DNA of 64,000 bases from Bacillota bacterium (GTDB taxonomy: Bacteria; Bacillota; Clostridia; Acetivibrionales; DTU013). Within the stretch, counting starts at the first letter, position 1; each line of letters starts with the position of its first letter. Of this stretch, positions 25,691 to 34,497 are shown piece by piece. The notes under the pieces were generated by a model. That model saw nothing but the letters and a program-made list of their open reading frames with translations, was not told where the DNA came from and ran no database searches. The stretch lies in assembly GCA_023409735.1 (NCBI GenBank), contig JAEYRB010000050.1, positions 1-64,000 of the forward strand. The letters are read 5' to 3'. A program made the position numbers and the translations under genes.

Positions 25691-26480
25691 AGCCCTTCAA
25701 GTCAAGAGTGACATACTTAAATCCAATATTACTCAATGACTCATGCACTTTATCCATCAATCCGGTATCAAAAAAGCGGCTGCGCTCCTCCACTGCGACC
25801 TCTATCCTCGCTATGTCTCCATGATACCTTACTCGTACCTGCCTGAAGCCAATATCCATTAGATATTGCTCAGCGACATCTATCATGTGCAGTTTTTTGG
25901 TTGTAATTTCCTGCCCATATGGAATTCTTGTAGCAAGGCATGCATAGGACGGCTTGTTCCATGTGGGTAGACCCATACTTTGAGAAAGCTTGCGGATATC
26001 ATCTTTTGTCATACCTGCATCCAAAAGCGGTTTGGCAATACCTAGCTCCTTTAACGCCTGCATGCCCGGTCTGTAATCCCCTATATCGTCCATATTAGAC
26101 CCATCAGCAATATGTATTATTCCATTTTGCCCGGCAATCTCAACTATTTTAGAGAATATTGCTTTCTTGCAAAGATAGCATCTATTTTCCGGATTATGTG
26201 AAACACCATTTACACTAAGAGGGTCAAATTCGAAGGTTATATGTCTGACTCCAATACTCCGAGCAAAATCAAGCGCCTCACTGACTTCTCTCTCAGGGAA
26301 TGCAGGTGACATCGCTGTTACAGCTATAACATTATCATGTAGCACTTCTGCGGCTGCCGCTAACAAAAAAGTACTGTCTACACCGCCTGAAAATGCAACT
26401 GCTACCTTACCCATGTTGCTTAATATTTCACTAAGCTTTTGCATTTTTGAATCAACATTATCAGCATAACTCTTTTCCAT
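25641..26480 (-). CDS. larE: ATP-dependent sacrificial sulfur transferase LarE (copy 2)
   Basis: 279-residue LarE in the lar cluster, so the best candidate for the cofactor enzyme. Motifs: PP-loop SGGVDSTFLL, RCYLCKKAIF (two Cys), YACLATR (third Cys), GYRTGSMNTGMN near the C-terminus. The three-Cys set suggests a [4Fe-4S]-dependent rather than sacrificial mechanism, as described for other three-Cys members. The start (MEKSYADN) has GGTGGGTAAA upstream; a second in-frame start lies 12 bases earlier. First gene of larE-larB-larC-radical SAM on the minus strand. It is similar in length and motifs to copy 1 at 4.6 kb but clearly diverged. Confidence 0.93.
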   Translation of the reverse strand: MEKSYADNVDSKMQKLSEILSNMGKVAVAFSGGVDSTFLLAAAAEVLHDNVIAVTAMSPAFPEREVSEALDFARSIGVRHITFEFDPLSVNGVSHNPENRCYLCKKAIFSKIVEIAGQNGIIHIADGSNMDDIGDYRPGMQALKELGIAKPLLDAGMTKDDIRKLSQSMGLPTWNKPSYACLATRIPYGQEITTKKLHMIDVAEQYLMDIGFRQVRVRYHGDIARIEVAVEERSRFFDTGLMDKVHESLSNIGFKYVTLDLKGYRTGSMNTGMNQKNNE

Positions 26481-26717
26481 TTTACCCACCATTCACTTAT
26501 TTTCTTGTGCTGTTGCTTCAATTTCTCACACTAATATATAATACCATATCAGATAATTTTCAACAATCAGGTGTATGAGACGCTACAATGTAACCCTGCC
26601 AGTGACATAATTCTAGACAAATTTCAATTATACTGTTCTATGGTTCTAGAACGTAGTAATGTGCTTATCCCTACCATTTCAAAAAAGTGTAATATATGAT
26701 ATGTCAATGATACTTTT

Positions 26718-26954
26718 GTGCATTTTTTCAAGTTCGGAACACTTTCTACGGGAAATGGGTAAATAATGTGCAAAAATTCAAGTAGGGGACAATTATTTAA
26801 CACAATTTGGTATTTTTATTGACAATATTCAATGTTTTCATCACTATTTATGATATTTATCCATAAATTCGTAGGCCACAGTGTTCCGTAGTTGAAATTC
26901 TGCTCATAAAAGCCTAAATTTTGGATGAAACGTCCCCTAGTTGAAATTCTGCAC
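26718..26954. mobile_element. Mini-element with paired 23-bp terminal sites
   Basis: Four related 23-bp sites: 26718-26740 and 26768-26790 in one orientation, 26883-26905 and 26932-26954 inverted, about 50 bp apart within each pair. 26768-26790 and 26932-26954 match in inverted orientation at about 20 of 23 positions. Multiple terminal sites per end are typical of IS21-family elements, so this may be a transposase-less derivative. The family call is an inference. Confidence 0.5.
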
Positions 26955-27299
26955 GGATATCTATATCGTTTCTAGAGTTAGCAAATAAAACATGTGGTTA
27001 TATTTGCCATTTTTGTTAAGCTCATATATAGAAATAATCTATCAAAAATCTGCAGAATAAAAAATCACTATATCTGTATACTAAACGCCTTTGTATCTAT
27101 ATTTTTTTCCTGACGTAAGTTACCACTTAATTCTACCAAATTGTATAAGGCATAATATTTATTGCCTTGTTACAATAGTAAGTAATAATGAATTATCTCC
27201 AAAAGAAAGAGACTACCAAAGGCGCAATGGTAATCTCTCATCATTAATACTCAACAGCCTTCGCTCATTCCAAGATAATAAGCGGTTTTTCTCGTTCTC

Positions 27300-27451
27300 A
27301 AGTGATCATCCGTTAGACTCACTTACGAGCCTATCAAACATCTGACTAATTCCTGAATGTTCAGCCTGATTTATCTCTAAATGCCCAACAGCTTTACTTA
27401 ACAAAAGTGATCAGCTGTCTACCTCACTAACGAGCCTGTCATACGCCTGAC
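27300..27451. repeat. Imperfect 47-bp direct duplication
   Basis: Copies at 27300-27346 and 27405-27451 share AAGTGATCA at the start and ACGAGCCT in the middle. On the minus strand both would encode a similar DRLVSE peptide end. Decayed duplication of unknown origin. Confidence 0.5.
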
Positions 27452-27503
27452 AGATATCTACATGCTCAACAACTGTACTCATTCTCTCAGCTTTTCTAAA
27501 TGA

Positions 27504-28602
27504 TTAGCAGCTCGTAAGGTACGCATTTATGAATTTGTCAAGTTCTCCATCCATTACTGCATCCACATCCACCATTTCGCAGTTTGTGCGATGGTCCTTT
27601 ACCAGTGTGTATGGGCAGAACACATACGAACGGATCTGACTTCCCCAGGCTATGTCCATCTGTACTCCCTTGAGGTCCTCAATCTTTTCCTTGTGCTCTC
27701 TTTCCTTGAGATCCATAAGCTTTGACCTCAACATCTTCATTGCCGTATCACGATTCTGGAATTGTGACCTCTGTGTCTGACAAGACACTACAATACCTGT
27801 TGGTATGTGTGTTATCCTTATAGCCGAGTCAGTCTTATTAATATGCTGACCGCCAGCGCCGCTTGATCTGTATGTGTCCACTCTCAGATCATCAGGATTA
27901 ATGTCAATCTTTATTTCGTCGTCCATCTCCGGCATTACCTCAACTGAAGCAAAGGAGGTATGCCTTCTGCCTGAAGCATCAAAGGGTGATATTCTAACTA
28001 ACCGGTGGACACCGCTTTCAGACCTCATATATCCATATGCATTTTCACCGACTATGTTTATAGTTACACTCTTGATTCCTGCCTCATCACCATCAAGGTA
28101 ATCCAGAATATTGACAGCAAAATCATGCTTTTCGCCCCAGCGGGTGTACATCCTTAAAAGCATCTGAACCCAGTCCTGCGCTTCGGTTCCGCCTGCTCCA
28201 GCATGCAATGTAAGTATAGCATTATTCTTGTCATAAGGCTTTGTCAGAAGCGTTTCAAGCCGAAGCTTTTCATATAAGCCTTTCAGCTTTTCAAGCTCAG
28301 CGCACACCTCCGGCACAACAGCTGCGTCATCCTCCTCCATACCAAGCTCATTAAGAGTTTTCAGGTCATCACAGTCTGCCTTAAGCTTTTCATACCTCTC
28401 AACCTTGTTTTTTAACACCTTTGTTTTTTGCAGTATCTTCTGAGAATTTTCAAGGTCATCCCAGAAGCCGGGCTCTGCCGCCTTTTGTTCAAGCTCCTCT
28501 ATGTCTACCTTTAATCTGGCGACGTCAAAGTGAAGCCCCCATTTCATTGATAGCGTTCTCCAGACTTTCAATTTCCAGTTTGAACTGTTCCAGTTCCAGC
28601 AT
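27504..28602 (-). CDS. prfB: Peptide chain release factor 2, with programmed +1 frameshift
   Basis: RF2 ends translation at UGA and UAA. The start at 28602 (MLELEQFKLEIE, with GGGAG upstream) reads 25 codons to CTT TGA C at 28524-28530; skipping one T continues as DVARLKVDIEELE to the stop, 365 residues in total, the normal RF2 length. An internal Shine-Dalgarno-like GGGGG lies a few bases before the shift site. Visible motifs: the tripeptide SPF for stop-codon reading and the GGQ motif (SSGAGGQHINKTDSA) for peptidyl-tRNA hydrolysis. The frameshift gives autoregulation by RF2 level. Monocistronic. Confidence 0.97.
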
Positions 28603-28853
28603 CTTAATCAACTCCCATAAATTGTATTTTATTACCTAATTTAGGCTTTCGCCCTTAACATTACGAATGTACTTATTGCCGCAAAGGTATGACTATTTTC
28701 CTGCTTTATAATAATTACATACAAGTAAACTGCTAATATGCATATTCTATATATTTAGCTAACTATTCCAAGCAAAGGTATAAGCCTTTTCTATTATTTC
28801 TGCACTGCTGCGTAAATACTCTATATATGGCTTACCTTTCTACGGCATAAGTA

Positions 28854-29441
28854 TCAGCCTTTTCCTGTTATTTCATAAGTACTTATTATTGCCTCTGCCA
28901 CTGTTTTTATTGCCATTCTACCATCCATGCTCTTTTTCCTTATATATTGATATGCTTCATTTTCACTAAATCCGCATTTGTTCATAAGAATTCTCTTTGC
29001 ATGCTCAACGAGGACTCTGCTTTCATAGCCTTGAGTGACCTCCTTAAGCTTTCTGCCTAAACCCGATAGTCTTTTATAGTTCATTAAGGCCATATCAACA
29101 GTCTGAAGGAGCATATCTCTATTGTTAAGAGGTTTAGGGCAATAACACATGGCATTTGATTTTTCAAGCATGGTAAGTATGCCTGCGTCTTTGTGATCAT
29201 TGAGCAATATACTGGCGCACAGCATTTCACCATCTATTGTTTCAAGTACACTTCTCACATCGCTTTGCTGTATCCCGGCATCAACTACTATAAACTCCGG
29301 TCCCATGGTTCTGACAAATCTAAGCAATGTAGTCGCATCATTGCAGTTTGCCAGATATACGTACCCATTGGGACTTAGTATATTGCGGATGGTTATCTGC
29401 AATAAATTATCTGCCGCAACAATGTATTTCTCAACAGCCAT
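28854..29441 (-). CDS. ANTAR-domain RNA-binding response regulator
   Basis: 195 residues. The N-terminal 120 resemble a receiver domain (VDAGIQQSD, and PKPLNNRD at the usual Lys-Pro turn), but the canonical acidic pocket is poor, so it may not be phosphorylated. The C-terminal 60 residues (HAKRILMNKCGFSENEAYQYIRKKSMDGRMAIKTVAEAII) form the ANTAR fold, which binds paired RNA hexaloop hairpins to prevent termination. Such regulators often control nitrogen genes, but no target or kinase is adjacent. Upstream lies a dispersed-repeat region. Ribosome site AAAGGGCGG. Confidence 0.88.
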   Translation of the reverse strand: MAVEKYIVAADNLLQITIRNILSPNGYVYLANCNDATTLLRFVRTMGPEFIVVDAGIQQSDVRSVLETIDGEMLCASILLNDHKDAGILTMLEKSNAMCYCPKPLNNRDMLLQTVDMALMNYKRLSGLGRKLKEVTQGYESRVLVEHAKRILMNKCGFSENEAYQYIRKKSMDGRMAIKTVAEAIISTYEITGKG

Positions 29442-29860
29442 TACTTAAACCGCCCTTTCATTTGCCGGCATCTGTAATGTGACAAAAATATCAAGCTCCA
29501 CAAAATAAGGTGGCTGAGCACCGGCATTACCATTAAAATAATGGGGTGTTGAGCTTAAAATCCGGCACGCTACATTTACTCTCCAAAAAGCTTCGTGAGC
29601 TTCGAGCCTACTCTCCTTTTTGCTGTCATTTTGGTCTGCCAGCGCAAAATGTTCAGCCACTTCAAACCCTACTCGCCTTTTTTTCGTAGACCTTTAGTCA
29701 ACGCCATTAACAATAATATAGCAAATATTTGCTGCATTGAAAAGGCATAATGCATCTCGGGGCATTTACAATGTACAATATTTGAAGCTCCGAAGTATGG
29801 TATATTGTAGATGCGACAGTAGCATGTCACCATATATCATACTGCTAAATTATTTTAGGG
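29442..29860. other. Repeat-containing intergenic region
   Basis: 420 bases between the aminotransferase and ANTAR genes. It contains dispersed-repeat copy 2 and most of a 49-bp gene-end repeat. A 71-residue minus-strand frame (29445-29660) has no recognisable family and I do not call it. Confidence 0.45.
29672..29716 (+). repeat. Dispersed 45-bp repeat, copy 2
   Basis: Shares ACTCGCCTTTTT and CAACGCCATTAA with copy 1 at 9866-9910, and the second block with copy 3 in feoB. Confidence 0.6.
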
Positions 29861-29875
29861 TTAAATAGCAAATGC
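29827..29875. repeat. Gene-end repeat, copy A
   Basis: About 40 of 49 positions match 33407-33455. In both places the repeat lies at or across the 3' end of a minus-strand gene, here including the aminotransferase stop codon at 29861-29863. Confidence 0.6.
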
Positions 29876-31051
29876 CTTACCCTGTTTTCTGTGCTTCTCC
29901 GCAAAGCGGGATATTCTCTTCATTGCCTCGACTATGTTCTCATAGGAATTCGCATAGGTTGCTCTTATAAAGCCCTCTCCGCACCTACCAAAGGCTGAGC
30001 CCGGGACAACAAGCACCTTCTCCTCCTTCAGTAATTCTTCGCAGAATTGGTCTGACGTAAGGCCTGTTGATTTTATACTTGGAAACACATAGAATGCACC
30101 TAATGGTTCAAAGCAGTCAAGTCCTGCTTTTCTGAACCCTGATACCATTACACGCCTTCTCCTGTTATACTCGCGCACCATCTTCTCAACCTCAGTGTCT
30201 CCGTCCCTGAGTGCCTCTGACGCAGCATACTGCGCAGTTGTCGGCGAACACATTATAGCATATTGATGTATCTTGTTCATAGCCTCAATAAGTACCTTAT
30301 TGCCGCATGCATAGCCTATTCTCCAACCGGTCATTGCGAATGCCTTTGAAAATCCATTTATGAGGATCGTTTTCTCTTTAATCTCAGGAAAGCTTGCAAA
30401 GGAAACATGTTTACCGCTGTATGTCAGTTCTGCGTATATTTCATCTGAAATTATGACAACGTCTTTATCCTTAAGCACATCAACAATCTTTTGCTGTTCC
30501 TCCCTTGTCATTATAGCTCCCGTAGGGTTATTGGGATAAGGAAGTATAACTACCTTAGTTTTATCTGTTATTGCCTTCTCAAGCTGTTCGGGCATAAGCT
30601 TGAATTCATTTTCAGCAGTTAGCTCTATTATCACAGGAGTTGCTCCTGTAAAGCTTGCGCAGCCCTTATATGCAACAAAGCTCGGCTCGGGTATTATGAC
30701 CTCATCACCAGGCCCAACTAACGCTCTTAATGTAATATCTATTCCTTCACTTGCTCCAACTGTAACAATGATTTCATTTTTAGGATCATATGATACATCG
30801 TATTTTCGTTCGACATACGACGAAATCTGCCTTCTTAGCTCAATAAAACCGGGATTTGAGGAATAATGGGAATGTCCCTTTTCCAGTGAATATATGCCGG
30901 CTTCTCTGATGCCCCACGGTGTAACGAAATCAGGTTCACCGATTCCCAGAGAAATTGCATCCTTCATTTCATTTATCAGATCGAAATACTTTCTGATACC
31001 TGACGGCGGCATATTTTTCACAGCCGGCTTAATCATATCGGATAGGTTCAT
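29861..31051 (-). CDS. PLP-dependent aminotransferase, class I
   Basis: 396-residue fold-type I aminotransferase of the aspartate/aromatic/alanine group. It has PNNPTGAIM in the cofactor domain, SDEIYAELTY, the Schiff-base lysine in NGFSKAFAMTGWRIGYA, and the C-terminal FIRATYANSYENI substrate Arg region. It overlaps the Lrp/AsnC regulator gene by four bases (ATGA), so the pair is co-translated, and a T-box riboswitch lies upstream. The amino acid it serves would be that sensed by the T-box; the specifier codon could not be read confidently. Catabolic or biosynthetic role is open. Confidence 0.9.
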   Translation of the reverse strand: MNLSDMIKPAVKNMPPSGIRKYFDLINEMKDAISLGIGEPDFVTPWGIREAGIYSLEKGHSHYSSNPGFIELRRQISSYVERKYDVSYDPKNEIIVTVGASEGIDITLRALVGPGDEVIIPEPSFVAYKGCASFTGATPVIIELTAENEFKLMPEQLEKAITDKTKVVILPYPNNPTGAIMTREEQQKIVDVLKDKDVVIISDEIYAELTYSGKHVSFASFPEIKEKTILINGFSKAFAMTGWRIGYACGNKVLIEAMNKIHQYAIMCSPTTAQYAASEALRDGDTEVEKMVREYNRRRRVMVSGFRKAGLDCFEPLGAFYVFPSIKSTGLTSDQFCEELLKEEKVLVVPGSAFGRCGEGFIRATYANSYENIVEAMKRISRFAEKHRKQGKAFAI

Positions 31052-31533
31052 AATATCAATGCCTCCCTGTCATCCTTGTCACTTTGCTCAAAGGTGATTC
31101 CTTCCTCCTTGTATTTTTTCAATACAAAATGAGTTGCCGTACTCAGTACAGATTCAAGAGGAGCCAGCTTTTCGGCTACAAAAAGGGCTACTTCCTTCAT
31201 ACTGTTGCCTTCAATTATAACAGTGAGGTCAAAGCCGCCGGACATCAGATAACAAGCCTTTACCTGAGGATATCTGTATATTCGTTCTGCTACCTTGTCA
31301 AAGCCCTGTCCCCTCTGTGGAGTGACCTTTACCTCAATAAGTGCGATCACTGTTTCTTTGCTGGATTTCTCCCAATTGATCAGTGTATTATAGCCTACGA
31401 TGACATTTTCCTCTTCAAGCTTCTTTATAGTCTGCCTGACCTCATCAACACTTTTGTTAAGCATAAGAGCTATCTCTTCTTCACTTGCCCTCGCATTTTT
31501 CTCCAGAATTTCAAGAATCTCATCCATGACCAT
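31048..31533 (-). CDS. Lrp/AsnC-family transcriptional regulator
   Basis: 161 residues. N-terminal helix-turn-helix (ILEKNARASEEEIALMLNKSVDEVRQTIKKLEEENVIVGYNTLI) followed by the RAM/ACT-like ligand-binding domain (VIALIEVKVTPQRGQGFDKVAERIYRYPQVKACYLMSGGFDLTVIIEG). Such regulators bind amino acids and often control a neighbouring aminotransferase. Here it precedes the aminotransferase gene with an ATGA overlap. Start codon is at 31533 or two codons later; AAAGGA fits both. Expression is probably gated by the T-box terminator upstream. Confidence 0.92.
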   Translation of the reverse strand: MVMDEILEILEKNARASEEEIALMLNKSVDEVRQTIKKLEEENVIVGYNTLINWEKSSKETVIALIEVKVTPQRGQGFDKVAERIYRYPQVKACYLMSGGFDLTVIIEGNSMKEVALFVAEKLAPLESVLSTATHFVLKKYKEEGITFEQSDKDDREALIL

Positions 31534-31675
31534 ATCATCCTTTCTTATATTTTAGGTATTTGTCATATCCTAGGCTTTAATCTGCAGTACGGTATACCGC
31601 TAGTAAAATACTTGTATACTGCAAATTTCAGCAACATCGCAAACGCCTTATTTATGAGTCTGCTTTTTCTTGCGC

Positions 31676-31702
31676 TATTACCCTTTGAGCTCATAAGGGT
31701 AA
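31676..31702 (-). repeat. Symmetric hairpin downstream of the T-box
   Basis: TTACCCTT and AAGGGTAA arms around a 9-base loop, between the T-box terminator and the Lrp gene. Purpose unknown; it could hold back the mRNA 5' end after antitermination. Confidence 0.4.
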
Positions 31703-31703
31703 C

Positions 31704-31990
31704 AAAAAAACTCCTTTATCCCATAAAACAGGGACGAAGGAGTTATCCGCGGTACCACCCTAATTAACACAAATTATGTGTTCTCTTTGCGGGTACGTTA
31801 ATACCCATCCCCTATATCGTGAGGACACGCCACCTTTAATACGGAGCATTCTATATCATTTCCGTTTTCTCAAGGTGAAGCTCAAAGGCTGCTTTCATTC
31901 TGCCATTTTACCGAATTGCACCATTCTTCGGCTCTCTGAGAAAATCAACAGGATTACTTTTCCTTTTCATCACTATCATTCGATTAAATT
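31704..31990 (-). promoter_or_regulatory. T-box riboswitch with terminator
   Basis: The minus strand carries the T-box core GGGTGGTACCGCGG (about 31748-31760) followed by a terminator hairpin (about 31711-31742, arms around ACTCCTTT/AAGGAGT) and a T7 run. Stem I lies upstream, with TTTTCTCA/TGAGAAAA arms and a CCGAA...TTCGG hairpin. Uncharged tRNA would stabilise the antiterminator and allow transcription of the Lrp-aminotransferase pair. The specifier codon is not certain. Confidence 0.92.
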
Positions 31991-32184
31991 AAAATTCATT
32001 ATAGCAAGTAAATAGTAATAAATCAAGTAAATATTTTCAAAAAACAAATATTTGTGTGAATAGCTACATTTCACTTTATATTTTGTTGCAGCTGTTTAAA
32101 CAGAATGCAGCGCCTTCTGATTCATGTTATGTAATAAAGTCGCATAATTCTATCGGTATTAGTATCTGATGCAGGCTTTAGTCT

Positions 32185-32652
32185 TTATGAAGCCTCATTC
32201 TCATCTTCCTGTTCTTCGCTTTCCCTAATGAATGAGCCAAGCTGGTCTTCATATTTTTTTAGCGTGCTTACAACCTCTGATTTAAGAGCTTTGATCTCCT
32301 GACGGATATCCACAAGCTTCTCCCTCTCCTGCTCGATGGTCTCCTCAAGTCTCTTCTTCTCCTCTAATGCTTCTATACGGCCATCCTCTACCATACGTTC
32401 AGCTTTTTCTTGTGCTTGTATAAGAACATCGGCAATTTTAGCCCTATTCTCCTCAATTTGAGAAGACTTCTGAGAGAGTTCTTCAAATTTCAGCCTGTAC
32501 TCCTTGCTCTGATTTTTTAAGTTCTCTATCTCTTTATCCTTTGCCATTATCTTTGTATTATGCTCTTCGACAAGCTGCTCGATGTAACCGTTGACGTCAG
32601 ATTTCTTAAATCCACCCAAGAATGAAGTTCTGAAACGTTTCTCTCCAGGCAT
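32185..32652 (-). CDS. DivIVA-domain protein
   Basis: About 155 residues, small member of the DivIVA/GpsB group. The N-terminal FLGGFKKSDVNGYIEQLVEEHN is the membrane-curvature lipid-binding domain start, followed by a long coiled coil (about 30-145) with heptad-rich EENRAKIADVLIQAQEKAERMVEDGR and an acidic tail. Such proteins mark poles and septa and organise wall synthesis. The start chosen (MPGEKRFRT) has GGAGGGG upstream. Separated from trxA by a bidirectional terminator. Which DivIVA-type partner it serves is not evident. Confidence 0.85.
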   Translation of the reverse strand: MPGEKRFRTSFLGGFKKSDVNGYIEQLVEEHNTKIMAKDKEIENLKNQSKEYRLKFEELSQKSSQIEENRAKIADVLIQAQEKAERMVEDGRIEALEEKKRLEETIEQEREKLVDIRQEIKALKSEVVSTLKKYEDQLGSFIRESEEQEDENEAS

Positions 32653-32820
32653 TGGAATCCCCTCCGTATTCACAATTATTATATAGATGATTTAATACTA
32701 TACTTTTCACTTCTCAAAATCAATACAAAGATTAAGAGGTAACCATACATTACCTGCCTGTCCATGACGCAGTCTTATTCCTATTTGCAGCCATGCCCGC
32801 CCAAGCCTTAGCACAAAAAT

Positions 32821-32847
32821 AAAAAAGATTGCTATGCAACCTTTTTT
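32821..32847. terminator. Intrinsic terminator between trxA and divIVA
   Basis: AAAAAAGATTGC-TAT-GCAACCTTTTTT, a nearly perfect hairpin with A/T tracts on both sides. It can end trxA transcription on the minus strand. Confidence 0.8.
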
Positions 32848-32905
32848 ATTTTCAAACTAATAATTCAATGTAATACTTTATTTTACTTAATGATTCCGTC
32901 TTTAT

Positions 32906-33235
32906 TTAAAGATTCCTGCTCAGCAAATCCGCAAACTCGCTCTTTGGTCTTGCTCCCACAACTTTTTCAACTACCTGTCCGTCTTTGAACAGCATAACAG
33001 TTGGTATGCTCATGATCCTGAATTTAGATGACAGCTCGCTCTCATTGTCTACATTGACCTTTCCTACTACAGCAGTTTCGCTGTAATCCTCAGCCAGCTC
33101 CTCTATCAGAGGTGAAACCATTCTGCAGGGTCCGCACCATGTAGCCCAAAAATCCACCAATACCGGTTTATCTGAATTTAACACAATTTCATCAAAATTA
33201 TTATTTGTTATAGTTTTAACTTTATCTCCAGCCAT
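32906..33235 (-). CDS. trxA: Thioredoxin
   Basis: 109-residue thioredoxin with FWATWCGPCRMVSPLIEELA (active-site WCGPC at about 31-35), the cis-proline in MSIPTVMLF, and the conserved KVNVDNE strand. Cytoplasmic protein-disulfide reductase. Ribosome site GAGGAGG. Monocistronic between terminators; no thioredoxin reductase gene is nearby. Confidence 0.97.
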   Translation of the reverse strand: MAGDKVKTITNNNFDEIVLNSDKPVLVDFWATWCGPCRMVSPLIEELAEDYSETAVVGKVNVDNESELSSKFRIMSIPTVMLFKDGQVVEKVVGARPKSEFADLLSRNL

Positions 33236-33406
33236 ATTATTATCCTCCTCAACATTACTTATATTAATTTGTTAATTATTCTTACCACATAATATGAATG
33301 TGAAACAATTGTTTTCAATGTATATATTTCATTAATTGGAGTATTTGCGATGTGTCATTTTTGAACTCCCGCTTCAAGACATATTGTGGCCGGACCTGTT
33401 AGTAAA

Positions 33407-33455
33407 TCACCATATATCTTGCAGCTAAACTGTTTTAAGGCTAAATCACAAATGC
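33407..33455. repeat. Gene-end repeat, copy B
   Basis: Matches copy A at 29827-29875 in about 40 of 49 positions and abuts the stop codon of the propeller gene at 33457. Confidence 0.6.
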
Positions 33456-33456
33456 G

Positions 33457-34497
33457 TTAATTACACCCTTCCAGCACCTGCAATACAAGCTTATTATTCT
33501 CCAGTGTAACAACATAATTATCAAGTACATCTATAAGTTCTCCGCTGTATGCTGTCTTACTTTCATAATCTATGCTGTATATAGTGTTGCTCAGTCTGTC
33601 AACCAGGCAAATCCTGCCCATGGAGGTTATAAAAATATTCTCCGGCTCACATGGAGACTCAAGCTTGATTATGTTCCAGTCTGCGGCATTCTGATCTGAC
33701 TTCCCGTAATATATCATAATAGCTTTACCGCTTTCCTCAGTGAGCGCAACATAAATATTATCATTGCTGTCCACGTCCAAAAGCAGATCAGGCTCATCCA
33801 CAGGTAACCTTTTCTTTTTCATCTTATCGCCGTTTAGTATGTTGATCTTCTTGCCCGGCTGCTGATATATGATATTATCTGTATACATTGTTTCCTTTAT
33901 TATCGTTGATATATTCACATTCATAACATAAGTCAGATTATCCATTATGTCGAATTTATATACCTGTACCTTATCCTCGCTAGTTTTTATTATCGGACAG
34001 ACAATATTTGTAAGAGGTGAAAGCTCAATATCTATGATCTGGCTGCCCTTAGGTAATTTTTTTATTATGGGATAACTTCTGTCCAGGTCAGCTCCAATAT
34101 CATAGGTTGATATTAGCACCTGTCCCGAATGTCCATTAACATCCTTTTGTGCATAAATGAGCATTTCTCTGTCAGGTATCCATGAAAAGCAGCTAAATTC
34201 ACCATTATCCGGCTTCAGTTCCTTTATGTTTTCATTTTTGTCAATATTCACAATGATAACAGTTTCATTATATTTATATGCAGCATATTTACCATCAAAA
34301 GACACTTTTACCTCTTCTGCTCCGGCAGGCAGTTCAACAACACTTAAGGATTTCTGTCCTGTTGTGCCTGTTTCCAGCATTGTAGCTTGTACCTTTCCTC
34401 TTCCGGGAATATATATATAATTTATATAGGAAAGAAAGGCTACCTGGAAAATCAATGATATAAGTATCCACCTATATATCCTTCTGATACTTTTCAT
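33457..34497 (-). CDS. Membrane-anchored protein with beta-propeller-like repeats
   Basis: 346 residues. Residues 12-32 are a single hydrophobic anchor (WILISLIFQVAFLSYINYIYI). The rest is extracytoplasmic and shows repeated strand patterns such as VKVSFDGKYAAYKYNETVIIVNI and FSWIPDREMLIYAQ, as in TolB/WD40-type propellers. I do not recognise a specific family. It is translated from an ATGA overlap with the phosphodiester glycosidase gene, so the two probably act together outside the membrane, for example on wall polymers or exopolysaccharide. Function is otherwise unknown. Confidence 0.7.
   Translation of the reverse strand: MKSIRRIYRWILISLIFQVAFLSYINYIYIPGRGKVQATMLETGTTGQKSLSVVELPAGAEEVKVSFDGKYAAYKYNETVIIVNIDKNENIKELKPDNGEFSCFSWIPDREMLIYAQKDVNGHSGQVLISTYDIGADLDRSYPIIKKLPKGSQIIDIELSPLTNIVCPIIKTSEDKVQVYKFDIMDNLTYVMNVNISTIIKETMYTDNIIYQQPGKKINILNGDKMKKKRLPVDEPDLLLDVDSNDNIYVALTEESGKAIMIYYGKSDQNAADWNIIKLESPCEPENIFITSMGRICLVDRLSNTIYSIDYESKTAYSGELIDVLDNYVVTLENNKLVLQVLEGCN

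Larger units (their letters stand above)
26481..27503. other. Long intergenic region with element remnants
   Basis: About 1 kb between larE and prfB without a convincing gene. It contains the mini-element at 26718-26954, a hairpin at 27208-27238, and an imperfect 47-bp duplication at 27300-27346 and 27405-27451. Confidence 0.5.

Noticed and set aside
25461..25739. 92-codon plus-strand frame rich in Phe/Leu
   Set aside because: It overlaps the larE 3' end and its tandem copies; the apparent hydrophobic protein is an antisense artefact.
29445..29660. 71-codon frame just before the ANTAR gene
   Set aside because: No family, GTG start without a clear site, and it lies in repeat-rich DNA close to a dispersed repeat; probably not a gene.
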